Shown: positions 37,554 through 48,426 of the stretch, in pieces
How the letters are laid out: every line of letters begins with the position of its first letter
Numbering within the stretch: position 1 is the stretch's first letter
Assembly (NCBI GenBank): GCA_963924555.1
Contig: OZ004586.1
Span: 4,980,501-5,044,500, forward strand
DNA from: Crambe crambe
Taxonomy: Eukaryota > Porifera > Demospongiae > Poecilosclerida > Crambeidae
DNA length: 64,000 nucleotides
Direction of reading: 5' to 3'
Program-made: the position numbers and the translations under genes
Notes under the pieces: model-generated
The model's database searches: none
The model's input: only the letters and a program-made list of their open reading frames with translations
What the model was told of the DNA's origin: nothing

Positions 37554-38916
37554 TATGTTCCATGCAGTAATGTGTGCAAGTCACGAGTCTTGGTTTTGAC
37601 AGAAAGAAACATTTTACCATAAAAAGTCGCCTGATTGCATATGTGAGGCCTCATGCTTTCACTTAACAGCACTTAATTATACTAGTCCCATGGCCATGCA
37701 TGTAGTAGCTATTATATAGGGGTCCATTTCATCCCTACTTAGAGATATACTCTGCTAACAACTGATAGCAGAGCCCCCAACCAAACTGATTTTGACCAAA
37801 TTAAGAATTTCCAAAAATACGGAAGCTACATTCTGAAATTCATAGTAAAATGGGAGCACTTTATATTGAAATCAGGTTGGAGGCACTGTGATAGGAGGGG
37901 CGTTATAGCTAGCTACATGAACTTACAAATATTAGAATGAATCAGTTCACAAGTCACTATCAAACTGTTGGCTAATTGATCAGGTAACACAGAGAGTTTG
38001 GAAACTTATAGCTTTTATATCAAAGCATAAACATCCTTTTAAGGCTTCAGTTTCATTAATCATAGCTAGGAGTTGGTCCAGCTTTAGACACCACAACAAT
38101 ATACACCCAGCAAAGTATTTTGGATAGATGCCAATAAAAATAACTACGATAGCCCTTCCTTTTTGCACTTTCAGAAAAATCCATAGGGAATATCTCATAG
38201 CTACTTGGGGATACCAAAGGGATTCCAGATTTCTAGGGAAAGACAATGACAGTAGGTAGCTACATAAGATCATGCAGTCATGTAGGGATGATAGCTAGGT
38301 CAAACATCCAAAAATTTACAAGTATAAGACTAGAGATAAAACTTATCCAGTGATAGTAACTGAAGTAATATGCAAAGGGAAGACAGCATTCACATTAGCT
38401 AAGCTGTTACTTTTGATGTTTGACTTGTCATCCCTACAGTCATAATTTAATGACAGTTTGTTATAGACATCATTTTCAATAAAGGCAGATCCAGAAGGGG
38501 TAATGGGGCTATAACCCCCACCCCCCCCCCCCCCCCCCCCCCCCCCCGCTTGCCATGAAAGTGTGGCACTACCCTACTCTGGTGTGTGAATATTGAATGT
38601 AGATATTTATGTTCCTGCCCCGTTACGTAACGGGATGGCCTGTTACGTAACCGGACCACTCCTACTTGCCCGGTTGTAATTGTAAAACGCATGCTCTCAA
38701 CTCGCGCGCCTATACACGTTGTGCATCATTCCTGCAGCTGCATCATCATGGAGGGCCTGCATGCACCCTGAAAACGCAAAAAGAAAAAGAAGTGCTTTGG
38801 TTATAGTAAGAAATATTATAAAAGGAATCCTAGTAAATTATATGAAGGGTGAAAAGATAGAAACTTCAGTTATAGAGTGAAGATTAACAAACTTCAATTG
38901 TTGGATTTGCCTGAAG
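37554..38916. other. Gene-free region upstream of the beta-helix gene
   Basis: Promoter region of the gene at 37553 at its left end. Also a MITE at 38281-38438, a C27 run at 38521-38547 and a pair cgttacgtaacggg / gttacgtaaccgg at 38621-38655. No exon is supported. Confidence 0.5.
38281..38438. mobile_element. Small inverted-repeat element (TGTAGGGATGA family)
   Basis: Arms tgtagggatgatagctaggt and the complement of tgacttgtcatccctaca, about 30 bases with mismatches. Flanks share gtca, a possible four-base target duplication. Confidence 0.75.
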
Positions 38917-39033
38917 CTGGTCTCAGAGACATCTTAGTGGTGAGAGTAAAAAAGGCTGGTCTCAGAGACATCTTAGTGGTGAGAGTAAAAAAGGCTGGTC
39001 TCAGAGACATCTTAGTGGTGAGAGTAAAAAAGT
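38917..39033. repeat. 39-base tandem repeat, three copies
   Basis: Units start at 38917, 38956 and 38995 with ctggtctcagagacatctta. They are almost identical, so the array is young. Read on the minus strand each unit is 13 codons (FFTLTTKMSLRPA), but no gene context supports translation. Confidence 0.93.
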
Positions 39034-39409
39034 AAGGCAAAGTTGCAGTCGGCCTAGATGATGGAATTGCCCCACCCTCATAATTGACCTTATAGCTAAG
39101 TATTCTTCTGTAGGTGATAAAAAAGTTCACAAGATGGCTGAAGAAGTTACAGAGTGTAGATTTGATTATGCCATGGACATATTGATGCCTGAGGTAAATT
39201 AAATATTTTCCAATCATACAGGCCTATAGCTAATCCTTTCTTTAATATTGTAGGTCATGGTTCGGGTGCATGATGGCAAGAATTGAGTATCGAATTAGCA
39301 GTAGAAAAATAGCTATTATTAACTTTATCACTTTAATGATCATGAACTTGCAGTTTCTTGCTAATTAGCTAGCTATAGCTAGCTACTAGTGCATTAGACT
39401 GAAGACCTG

Positions 39410-40030
39410 CCACCCAGCAGGATAGCTGACTAAATAGTAGCTGACCCGTTGCATAACAGGGCAGCTGAAGCTGATCCGTTGCACAATAGGGCAGGTGACC
39501 CGTTGCATAACAGGGCAGCTGGCCCATTGCATAACAGCTAGGGCAGCTGAAGCCACGTTACCAGATGTGATTGAGGTGACAGGTAGCTAGCTAAATAACA
39601 GAACAGCAGACCAGGGTAGCTAGCTATAGACTCGCAAGCCAGACCCATTCTGGCTCGCGAGACTACAGGGTAGCGACCTGTTGCACAACAGGGCAGCTGA
39701 CCCGTTGCACAACTGGGCAGCTGAAGCCACGTTATCAGATGTGATTGAGGTGACAGGTAGCAAACTAAATAACGGGACAGCCGACCCGTATAGGGTACTC
39801 ACAAGCCAGACCCATTCTCGCTTGTGAGACTACAGGGTAGCGACCCATTGTGCAACAGGGCAACTGACCCGTTGTGCAACAGGCCAGCTGGCCCATTGTG
39901 CTATGGGACAAGATAGTTCAGCAACAGGGCGTCCAGTTATGTGGCATAATTACTGTGTTCAGCAATGGGGCATCTGGTTACGTAACGGGCATCCCATTAC
40001 GTAGCGGGACAAATTCAGCATCGGGGCAGA
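39410..40030. repeat. Complex minisatellite with GACCCGTTGCA core
   Basis: Many copies of cagctgacccgttgcacaac with cagggcagctg. A larger unit (cagatgtgattgaggtgaca, then gcaagccagacccattct) is repeated at about 39556 and 39737. Part of it is a hairpin (tcgcaagccagacccattct against tggctcgcga). Confidence 0.9.
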
Positions 40031-40557
40031 ATATTTATACAGCTAGTTACCATGATTATAGTATAATATGTAATTTGATAAACTGCTAAGTCTGTAGCAT
40101 CCTTGCTGGTATTTTCTTGGGAGTTGCTGGGAGAATGGTTTTTTGCTGTGTTGAAAGAACACTGCTAGCTATCTGTTATATCAATACCATCACAATCATT
40201 AGAGTTTCAAGCTCACAGAGCTTTCCAAAAATTAATGACTAGAGAAACTTCCATGGAGGGATGTTCAAATTATCTAGATTATGGGAAGTGCATGAGTGCA
40301 TGGGGCACACATTCTCACACCAGCATGCACCCACTATGAATGTATGATAGGAGTGCAAGTCATTTATGAGGTGCATCGAAATAACTGATAAAAGCAAAGA
40401 CAATTGCTCATCAAATGTCCAAATCAATCATGTTTAGAAAACAATACATTGAATTAGCTATAGCAAAGATCTAATACAGTGAACAGGACTAGATTGAAAC
40501 TATCATTTTTAAGTGCAGTACAATATGAACTCAATGTCAATTACAGTCTATTGCTAG

Positions 40558-41700
40558 TTACACAGATGTGGAATTGGCCCAAACTATCTTCCCCTGTTTC
40601 TTGGTGAGGTCCCACGTCACATAGGTGCCTGATTTGAAATGCCTCATCACTTCATTGCTATTTTGTGTTGCTGGAGCAAGAGGATCTCCCAGAGGCTTGC
40701 TGAACTGCTCATCCCAACCATCACACCCAAGAATAGCTCCTTTCTCCACAGCCAGCAGGAACATGGCAAGTTCATTCTCATTGCATGAGGACTTGGTGCT
40801 AGTGCAGTCTCCATTGATGAGGTCTCTTGTCATAATGTAACAGTATGAATACATACTGAGAGATGCCTTGATGTCTTTGGCAAAACTAAGTGGTGATTTA
40901 ATGTCACCTAGTTTCATCCCTATCATCTTTGTTGTATTAAAGAATACGACTGCAGTTGGACCAAACATTTTATGAAGTGTTTCAAGGACTTGTGGTTTGC
41001 CTTTGTTGTACTCCTGTGCCGTCTCATTTGTGATTATTCCACAAGAGATGTTCCATGTGTTCCCTCCTCCTCCATACTCACACAGTTGCCAGAAAGATCC
41101 TGTTTCATTCCACTTGGCCAAAATATTATGCTTATCATCAAACAACCCATCAACATAGCCAGTATTGATCAGGTCCTGGACAAATCCTGTCCACAAATCT
41201 CGTCCGATTTGCTGGCTGAAATCAAAGACATTGATATTAGGCATGCCATTATCGTTCTTAAAGGCAATCAGTTTTCCATTGACATCCACTACATCAGCAT
41301 TGGCCTTTAAAAACTTCCCATGTAACTCTAGGAAAGGGAAGTCGTACAGAGTGTTGAGGTAGAACACAGCTGAGAGTTTGGGGTTGGCTGTCTTGGCCTG
41401 CTTGATGGTGTTCATCTGGTAGTTCTCTGCTCCACAAGATGGCTGACAGGGCACGGGAGGATTCTTGGTGAGATTACTGTAGCACTCGTACCAGCATGGC
41501 CCTTCCCATTTCTCAATCACAATGACACGCATCTTTGCCAACATTTGGATGTTGTCCTCTGACCTCTGCTTGCAGTTGACTCCTCCAAAGTAGCCAACTG
41601 GTATAGTGTCAAGTGAAGTGTCTGGAGGCGTGATGGCAGCAGCTTCTCCTAACATGACAGAGATGATACACACAAGCACTGCTACGAAGGACATCTTCAT
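40558..41700 (-). CDS. Secreted TIM-barrel glycosidase-like protein, copy 1
   Basis: Single-exon frame of 380 aa starting MKMSFVAVLVCIISVM, a clear signal peptide cleaved near GEAAA. The mature part opens PDTSLDTIPVGYFGGVNCKQ, has a Cys-rich segment near residues 60-90 (GPCWYECYSNLT, PCQPSCGAENYQ), the strand block LSAVFYLNTLYDFPFLELHG, then GYVDGLFDDKHN with acidic residues at the place of a glycosidase active site. It ends GTYVTWDLTKKQGKIVWANS. Several N-glycosylation sites are present. The layout resembles the hypothetical glycoside hydrolase family called GHL15, but I am not sure of this. Lack of introns among intron-rich neighbours is notable. One of three tandem copies in the same direction. 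Confidence 0.9.
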   Translation of the reverse strand: MKMSFVAVLVCIISVMLGEAAAITPPDTSLDTIPVGYFGGVNCKQRSEDNIQMLAKMRVIVIEKWEGPCWYECYSNLTKNPPVPCQPSCGAENYQMNTIKQAKTANPKLSAVFYLNTLYDFPFLELHGKFLKANADVVDVNGKLIAFKNDNGMPNINVFDFSQQIGRDLWTGFVQDLINTGYVDGLFDDKHNILAKWNETGSFWQLCEYGGGGNTWNISCGIITNETAQEYNKGKPQVLETLHKMFGPTAVVFFNTTKMIGMKLGDIKSPLSFAKDIKASLSMYSYCYIMTRDLINGDCTSTKSSCNENELAMFLLAVEKGAILGCDGWDEQFSKPLGDPLAPATQNSNEVMRHFKSGTYVTWDLTKKQGKIVWANSTSV

Positions 41701-42073
41701 TATGATTAGCTATATTATCTATAGTTACACATGTGAGGATAAGGTCACTTGGTGGTGCATGTGCCAGCTACCTATGTACATGCTAATGACTGCATCATGT
41801 GACTTCATGCAATGAATATCACATCACATGCAATGAATAATTAATAAGCTATTACTTAGTAACTCTTGAAGAATGCTTAAAATAATTATGGGGGTGCTAT
41901 TTGTATCGAAGCTAGGAAAATGTATATGAATAAAATTAATGATAGACCATCAACATAATAATGGGTGGCATGATTAAGATAATTATAATGGGATTCTGAT
42001 GCGTGCAATCATCTCATTCCGTTAATTATTAGTGTCTGTCTGTGTGTGTGTGTGTGTGTGTGTGCGTGTGTGC

Positions 42074-42159
<86 letters not shown>

Positions 42160-42452
42160 CTAGAATCCCATTAAATTTCACACCATACATTAATAAGGCT
42201 TGTGAAACCACGATACAATTATTGTTATTATGGGACATGAATGGCCTGAGGTAATACAAATAACACCCACTACTATAATGTCATCCAATGATGAGACACA
42301 TTTTATGCAAATGGATTCCCATAGAAAAATCATGATGGTTTACATCACAAATGTTCCTCTGGTATCAAAATGGATTAATTTTAATGAACACAAAACAAGA
42401 CAAAACAGTTAGGGAAGCAGCTATTGAAAAATATCTGGTCCAGTCATATTAT
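41701..42452. other. Spacer between copies 1 and 2
   Basis: Holds the promoter of copy 1. The stretch atcacatcacatgcaatgaa near 41820 recurs near 43675 upstream of copy 2. A long (TG)n array follows at 42041. Confidence 0.6.
42041..42157. repeat. (TG)n microsatellite
   Basis: About 58 TG units with a few C interruptions near 42064-42080. Frames through it on both strands are artefacts. Confidence 0.98.
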
Positions 42453-43595
42453 TCAAATAGAGGTGGAGTTTGCCCAAACTATCTTCCCTTGTTGCTTGGT
42501 GAGGTCCCATGTCACATAGGTGCCTGATTTGAAGTGCCTCGTCACTTCATTGCCACTCCTTGTTGCTGGAGCGAGAGGGTCACCCAGAGGCTTGCTGAAC
42601 TGCTCATCCCAACCATTACACCCAAGAATAGCTCCTTTCTCTACAGCCAGCAGGAACATGGCAAGCTCATCCTCACTGCATGAGGACTTGGTACTGGTGC
42701 AGTCTCCATCAATGAGATCCCCTGTCTGAACATAGCTATATGGATACATACTGAGAGATGTCTGGACATCTTTGGCAAAACTAAGTGGTGATTTAATGTC
42801 ACCTAGTTTCATTCTTGTCATCTTTGTTGTATTGAAGAATACGACTGCAGTTGGACCAAACATTTTATGAAGTGCTTCAAGGACTTGTGGTTTGCCTTTG
42901 TTGTACTCCTGTGCTGTCTCATTGGAGATTATCCCACAAGAAATGTTCCACGTGTTCTTTCCAGTGCCCCACTCACACAATTGCCAGAAAGATCCTGTTT
43001 CATTCCACATGGCCAAGATATCATGCTTGTCATCAAATAACCCATCGACGTAGCCAGTATTGATCAGGTCCTGGACAAATCCTGTCCACAAATCTCGTCC
43101 AACCTGCTGGCTGAAATCAAAGACATTGATATCAGGCATGCCATTATCATTCTTAAAGGCAATCAGTTTTCCATCGACATCCACTACATCAGCATTGGCC
43201 TTTAAAAACTTCCCATGTAACTCTAGGAAAGGGAAGTCGTACAGAGTGTTGAGGTAGAACACAGCTGAGAGTTTGGGGTTGGCTGTCTTGGCCTGCTTGA
43301 TGGTGTTCATCTGGTAGTTCTCTGCTCCACAAGATGGCTGACAGGGCACGGGAGGATTCTTGGTGAGATTACTGTAGCACTCGTACCAGCATGGCCCTTC
43401 CCATTTCTCAATCACAATGACACGCATCTTTGCCAACATTTGGATGTTGTCCTCTGACCTCTGCTTACAGTTGACTCCTCCAAAGTAGCCAACTGGTATA
43501 GTGTCAAGTGAAGTGTCTGGAGGCGTGATGGCAGCAGCTTCTCCTAACATGACAGAGATGATACACACAAGCACTGCTATGAAGGAGATCTTCAT
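42453..43595 (-). CDS. Secreted TIM-barrel glycosidase-like protein, copy 2
   Basis: 380 aa in one exon. I choose the start at 43595 (MKISFIAVLVC) because it lines up with both sister copies and begins the signal peptide; an in-frame ATG 51 bases upstream would put extra polar residues before it. Over 90 percent identical by eye to copies 1 and 3. Differences cluster in the C-terminal third: WGTGKNTWNISC against YGGGGNTWNISC of copy 1, and YPYSYVQTGDLIDGDCTS. All Cys and the GLFDDKHD acidic block are kept, so the copy looks functional. The long identical runs suggest recent duplication or gene conversion. Confidence 0.92.
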   Translation of the reverse strand: MKISFIAVLVCIISVMLGEAAAITPPDTSLDTIPVGYFGGVNCKQRSEDNIQMLAKMRVIVIEKWEGPCWYECYSNLTKNPPVPCQPSCGAENYQMNTIKQAKTANPKLSAVFYLNTLYDFPFLELHGKFLKANADVVDVDGKLIAFKNDNGMPDINVFDFSQQVGRDLWTGFVQDLINTGYVDGLFDDKHDILAMWNETGSFWQLCEWGTGKNTWNISCGIISNETAQEYNKGKPQVLEALHKMFGPTAVVFFNTTKMTRMKLGDIKSPLSFAKDVQTSLSMYPYSYVQTGDLIDGDCTSTKSSCSEDELAMFLLAVEKGAILGCNGWDEQFSKPLGDPLAPATRSGNEVTRHFKSGTYVTWDLTKQQGKIVWANSTSI

Positions 43596-44272
43596 TGTTA
43601 CACTTGTGATGGTCACTAATCTGACTGCATCATTCATGTGACTCATTCATGCAATGAATATGTACATCTAGCTATCACATCACATGCAATGAATATGGCT
43701 ATCTAGTTGATAAGTTATTACTCCAAGATATGGGGTGCGATTTGTATCAAAGTTAAATAGAGCATATAGCTACTACGATGGTTGACACTAAAATGATAAT
43801 TATGATGGGTGCCATTAATTTGTTCATCTCATTCATGCCTCATCATTATTAGCCAGCTAGCCAATGATAAAACATGAAGCCACGCTATCACATAATTATT
43901 ATGTACTCATCACTTCTCACATGATGCTTGAAGGCCAGGAACCCAAACCAGCAACATCACTCGTGTGTTTTCAAGGCCATATGTAATCTCCCAGTCCCTT
44001 GGTCCACAAACTGCTCATCAGCTGTTGTAGACGGGGTCCTATCACCATCGTGGATTCCCAGCCTTGTGATTATTGCATGCAGGATAGTGTGGCTTCATTA
44101 AATTTCCCATCATACAATAATGAGGCTTGTGATACCAGCATAATTGGACATGAATGGCATGAGGTAATAACACTAATAATGTCACCCGACTGACCATTTT
44201 CTTAGTTTTCCCATAGAAAAATCAGGTTAGCTACATCTGATCACAAATATTCCTCTGCTATCTAGCCTCGTC

Positions 44273-44615
44273 CCCAGGCTCTATTGAAAATAGAGCCTGG
44301 TATCAATTGTTTGCGCATGCATGTAGTATACAGGCAATAACCTGAAAGTTTACTGAGTGAGATTCCTTTCTCCTTTTCTTTATTATTTTTGTCCAGTTTT
44401 TCCATATCATTTGCTACTGCAGTACTTATGCTCAAAAGACTGTCTTTAGGCTGGTTTTATTGTTTGGTGCTCCAATTATTTTTTCACAAATAAACATCCG
44501 TTTATGGAGAGTGTATGAGGAATATACGGAAGCCTCAGACTTCCGAGGCTAATAAGTACAACTGATACCGGCTCTCTTTTAGGCAGGTCACAAAAGAGTG
44601 CCTGGGGCTGAGGCT
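44273..44615. mobile_element. Inverted-repeat element between copies 2 and 3
   Basis: Ends tagcctcgtccccaggct and the complement of gcctggggctgaggcta. A strong internal hairpin (ggctctattgaaaatagagcc) sits at 44277-44299. About 343 bases, noncoding. Confidence 0.65.
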
Positions 44616-44693
44616 ACTCTGGTATCAAGATGATTTTTTAAATAGTTAAACACAAAACAAAATAAAGCAATTAGGGAAGAGCAGTCATCTTTA

Positions 44694-45839
44694 TTAAATA
44701 GAAGTGGAGTTGGCCCAAACTATCTTCCCCTGTCTCTTGGTGAGGTCCCATGTCACATAGGTGCCTGATTTGAAATGCCTCATCACTTCATTGCCACTCT
44801 TTGTTGCTGGAGCAAGAGGGTCACCCAGAGGCTTGCTAAACTGCTCATCCCAACCATTACACCCGAGAATAGCTCCTTTCTCCACAGCCAGCAGGAACAT
44901 GGCAAGTTCATTCTCATTGCATGAGGACTTGGTACTGGTGCAGTCTCCATCTTTGAGGTCCCCTGTCATAACATAGTAGTATGAATACATACTAAGAGAT
45001 GTCTGGACGTCTTTGGCATAACTAAGTGGTGATTTAATGTCACCTAGTTTCATTCTTGTCATCTTTGTTGTATTAAAGAATACGACTGCAGTTGGACCAA
45101 ACATTTTATGAAGTGCTTCAAGGACTTGTGGTTTGCCTTTGTTGTACTCCTGTGCTGTCTCATTGGAGATTATCCCACAAGAAATGTTCCACGTGTTCTT
45201 TCCAGTGCCCCACTCACACAATTGCCAGAAAGATCCTGTTTCATTCCACATGGCCAAGATATCATGCTTGTCATCAAACAACCCATCGACGTAGCCAGTA
45301 TTGATCAGGTCCTGGACAAATCCTGTCCACAAATCTCGTCCGACTTGCTGGCTGAAATCAAAGACATTGATATCAGGCATGCCATTATCATTCTTAAAGG
45401 CAATCAATTTTCCATTGACATCCACTACATCAGCATTGGCCTTTAAAAACTTCCCATGTAACTCTAAGAAAGGGAAGTCGTACAGAGTGTTGAGGTAGAA
45501 CACAGCTGAGAGTTTGGGGTTGGCTGTCTTGGCCTGCTTGATGGTATTCATCTGGTAGTTCTCTGCTCCACAAGATGGCTGACAGGGCACGGGAGGGTTC
45601 TTAGTGAGATTATTGTAACACTCGTACCAGCATGGCCCTTCCCACTTCTCAATCACAATGACACGCATCTTTGCCAACATTTGGATGTTGTCCTCTGACC
45701 TCTGCTTACAGTTGACTCCTCCAAAGTAGCCAACTGGTATAGTGTCAAGTGAAGTGTCTGGAGGTGTGATGGCAGCAGATCCTCCTAACATGACAGAGAT
45801 GATAGTACACACAATCACTACTTCAATGGAGATCTTCAT
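44694..45839 (-). CDS. Secreted TIM-barrel glycosidase-like protein, copy 3
   Basis: 381 aa, one exon, starting MKISIEVVIVCTIISVM, with a signal peptide ending near GGSAA. The body is nearly the same as copy 2 up to GKNTWNISC and then resembles copy 1 in places (YSYYYVMTGDLKDGDCTS, KSSCNENELAMF), a mosaic pattern that fits gene conversion. The GLFDDKHD block and all Cys are kept. A poly(A) signal AATAAA directly overlaps the stop codon on the coding strand (near 44690-44696), so the 3' UTR may be very short. Substrate and activity unknown. Confidence 0.92.
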   Translation of the reverse strand: MKISIEVVIVCTIISVMLGGSAAITPPDTSLDTIPVGYFGGVNCKQRSEDNIQMLAKMRVIVIEKWEGPCWYECYNNLTKNPPVPCQPSCGAENYQMNTIKQAKTANPKLSAVFYLNTLYDFPFLELHGKFLKANADVVDVNGKLIAFKNDNGMPDINVFDFSQQVGRDLWTGFVQDLINTGYVDGLFDDKHDILAMWNETGSFWQLCEWGTGKNTWNISCGIISNETAQEYNKGKPQVLEALHKMFGPTAVVFFNTTKMTRMKLGDIKSPLSYAKDVQTSLSMYSYYYVMTGDLKDGDCTSTKSSCNENELAMFLLAVEKGAILGCNGWDEQFSKPLGDPLAPATKSGNEVMRHFKSGTYVTWDLTKRQGKIVWANSTSI

Positions 45840-46103
45840 GCTGTATAGAGTGGATGGTAACTTGGTTGTGTAAATTTCAGTACAACTGTATCATGTGATT
45901 GTAGTTATCAATATTCATAGCTACAATGAATGATTATTGTTAGCTAATAAGCTGTGTTTTCTGAGATCAGTATATCAAGTTATCACCTCTTCAACAGTAG
46001 CTACATGTAGACCGTTTGCTGAACAACTGAACAAAATCAGGTGAACTCTGTCTAATACACAACATAGCTATGAGTTCCTTCTGGCTTTGAAAGTAAAAAC
46101 TAT

Positions 46104-46140
46104 GACTGTGGAATTGGCCCGAACTATCTTTTGGTGACGA
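46104..46140 (-). pseudogene. Stub of a fourth copy of the secreted gene
   Basis: The run tgtggaattggcccgaacta followed by tctt and ttggtga matches the 3' end of copy 1 (40565-40605) with a short deletion, then the likeness stops. It lies upstream of copy 3, in the same direction, as expected for an array that once was longer. Confidence 0.7.
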
Positions 46141-47770
46141 ACAATTTTTTTCCATGCTATTATTTTGTATCAATGATGCCTGTGGATATAATCAAACAAG
46201 TGGGACACAGTTCATCCAGAAAGGCATGATTAGGGAAAATGGGTGTGGCCTTTCACAGTGCAGAAACAGCTTCTGCCTTCTGAAGCTACTGAATTAGTCT
46301 ATATAAATAGAGTGACTATTCCTTCATGACCGCTATCATGCCATTCAGATTTTTTTTGGTCCACATAAATAGATAGCTAGCTATAGGCGAAGGGGAAGGT
46401 CATCATATTATTCTGGACACATTTTCTTATAACCAATAACATAGATTCTGGTGGGAGATTTGACTTCAGCTATGGAACTTGGAAGCCAAGGAGCCAATCA
46501 CCAAGTATAATTATAGAGGTCTAAGATTTGTCACTTAGTACCTAATAACCTCAGCACTTTTTCTTTATTTGTGTAGTTTTTTTGGATGAATTCGCCCTCA
46601 TTTAGAGATACAGCCTGTATAATCTAAATATCCAGTTGCCCTTCAGGAATCGATACGTAATTAAATGCCAAAAATTAAATTTATATACTCACATCATTGT
46701 TAAGTTTTTCACAGCAACCTGACTTGCAGCTCAAACGGATTAGTATCATTACCATAATAGTTTATGAGAAGCTGGAAGAGTCCAGTCTTTTAAAAGACTA
46801 GGAATGCCTCGGCACTTAAGTGCAACCTTTGACTTTTTTATTTTATGCTTTATAGTGACTATATAAGAGACAAGTAAAAGGTGATAAAGATACACTGAGC
46901 TTGAAGCCAGAGTCCTATAAGGATGATTATAATGTTTGAAGGAATTGCTGAACACTTGCTGCATGGGCATAAATAATGAAAATTGCAGGGGTTTATGGGG
47001 TCAAATGTTTCTACAAAATGTTGCCAAAATATTTCTCTCAGCTTCTTGACTGGAGAGTTCCAAATAATGCAACATGGCTTATTGTAGTAAGATTACAGCT
47101 AGTATTCTTGCTATTCAACACTTAGAACTGCTGTTTTGAATGGTTATTCTCACGCATAGCTTGATTGAAGTATGTGTACTGGATTCTCTCATTGTTTGGA
47201 AGTAGCTCTGAGATTCTCCTTCACCATGGCTCTCTCTTTGGCACTTCAAACGATCACTAGTTCATGTACACTGCAATCTCTGTTGTTTTTGTTCACTGCT
47301 GTCTTTTAGCTAGTCAGTTCTCTGCATGTCATAATGGGCTTGATTTGTTGGCAAAGACGGCCCAGAAGCATCAGCACTTTCTTCACGGTGTAGAGTTACC
47401 GCATAGTGACTGCAAGCCTGAGCCTGAGCCTGTCTGTTTGTCTTGTGTGAGTACTGTTAGTAGAGCTTGTGTCTAGCTAACTAGCTGTACTGGAGCTAAT
47501 GCACATGCTCGATACGCATCATCGTGCATCATTGCGCGTGTGCATGAAATGTACCACCATAGATAGTCTGCGCCTCAGCACTTCGGTGCCGAGGCAAAAA
47601 GGTAGCCATGCTAATTACATTCACCTGGAAAAAAAAAAGAATTCTGAATAGGAGTGAATAGGAGGATAGAACATCACAGTGGTAGAAATACTGGGGGGGG
47701 GGGGGGGGGGGGCTCTAGCTTGACAGTTGATAATTGAATAATATTAGTACATTGTGGTATGTGCCACCAG

Positions 47771-47801
<31 letters not shown>

Positions 47802-48426
47802 ACTTTTCTTGTGGTGTTTCTGCCCCTGCATCTAAGATTTAATGTTCGAATCAAGTTGAGTAACAAAATTGGAACAGCTCCTGAAGATAACAAAGCACAC
47901 TGGAAAGATAATTGGCTTCATCAACCAAATAGATAATTATTAACCAATAGCCCTAGGTCTAGTCTTGCGTAGCCACCCTTTCCTGGTTTTTTGAAAGGGT
48001 TCTGGCTGTGCGAGACTAACCCTAGAATGGTCATATGACAGTAGAATTCTAGCACAAGTCATCAATTCGTACCTCACATGCTGGTAAGAGGCGTCCGTTT
48101 ACTCATGCTCAGTTTCCTATGGCAGATTCTAGTACTCATCTTAGGAGCTTGCACCTCACTGATGCTTGTTTTCATGGTAAGAGGCGTCTGTTTCTTTATG
48201 CTATGGAATCAGCATCTGCAATAGTATGAAGGGATTACTGCTGAAGAAAGGCATCTCCTGAAGACAACGACAGCTGTCAAATTATGCTCATTATGCTCAA
48301 CGCCCACGCAATTTATAACCCACTTACTGTCGGATCCGCGATTAATAATCTTGGGAGGGGCGTTTTGGTTTTTTAAACTTTGAACTTTCAACTGACGGAG
48401 AAGAATGTCTTACTAAGCTAATATTA
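46141..48426. other. Gene-free region
   Basis: Contains a G20 run (47693-47712) and a C31 run (47771-47801) 58 bases apart that could pair, a hairpin at 47951-48024 (gtctagtcttgcg against cgagacta), the motif gcctcagcacttcggtgccg at 47571, and a repeat gtaagaggcgtccgttt at 48086 and 48177. I see no supported gene. Confidence 0.5.

Noticed and set aside
38894-39217. Protein with three FFTLTTKMSLRPA repeats
   Set aside because: A 39-base tandem repeat gives this by being divisible by three. No start context, splice sites or homologue.
39410-40030. Possible CRISPR-like array
   Set aside because: Repeats are uneven and run into each other without unique spacers of fixed length, and the genome is eukaryotic.
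42029-42259. Thr-His and Val-Cys repeat proteins
   Set aside because: Both are frames through the (TG)n array.
43596-43646. Upstream ATG for copy 2 of the secreted protein
   Set aside because: It adds 17 polar residues before the signal peptide and is absent from the sister copies.
40625-45498. Plus-strand frames repeated three times across the secreted gene array
   Set aside because: They are antisense shadows of the three conserved minus-strand genes and recur only because those genes are near identical.
47264-47476. 70-residue frame with a hydrophobic start
   Set aside because: No splice partner, no homologue I recognise, and the region is otherwise gene-free.
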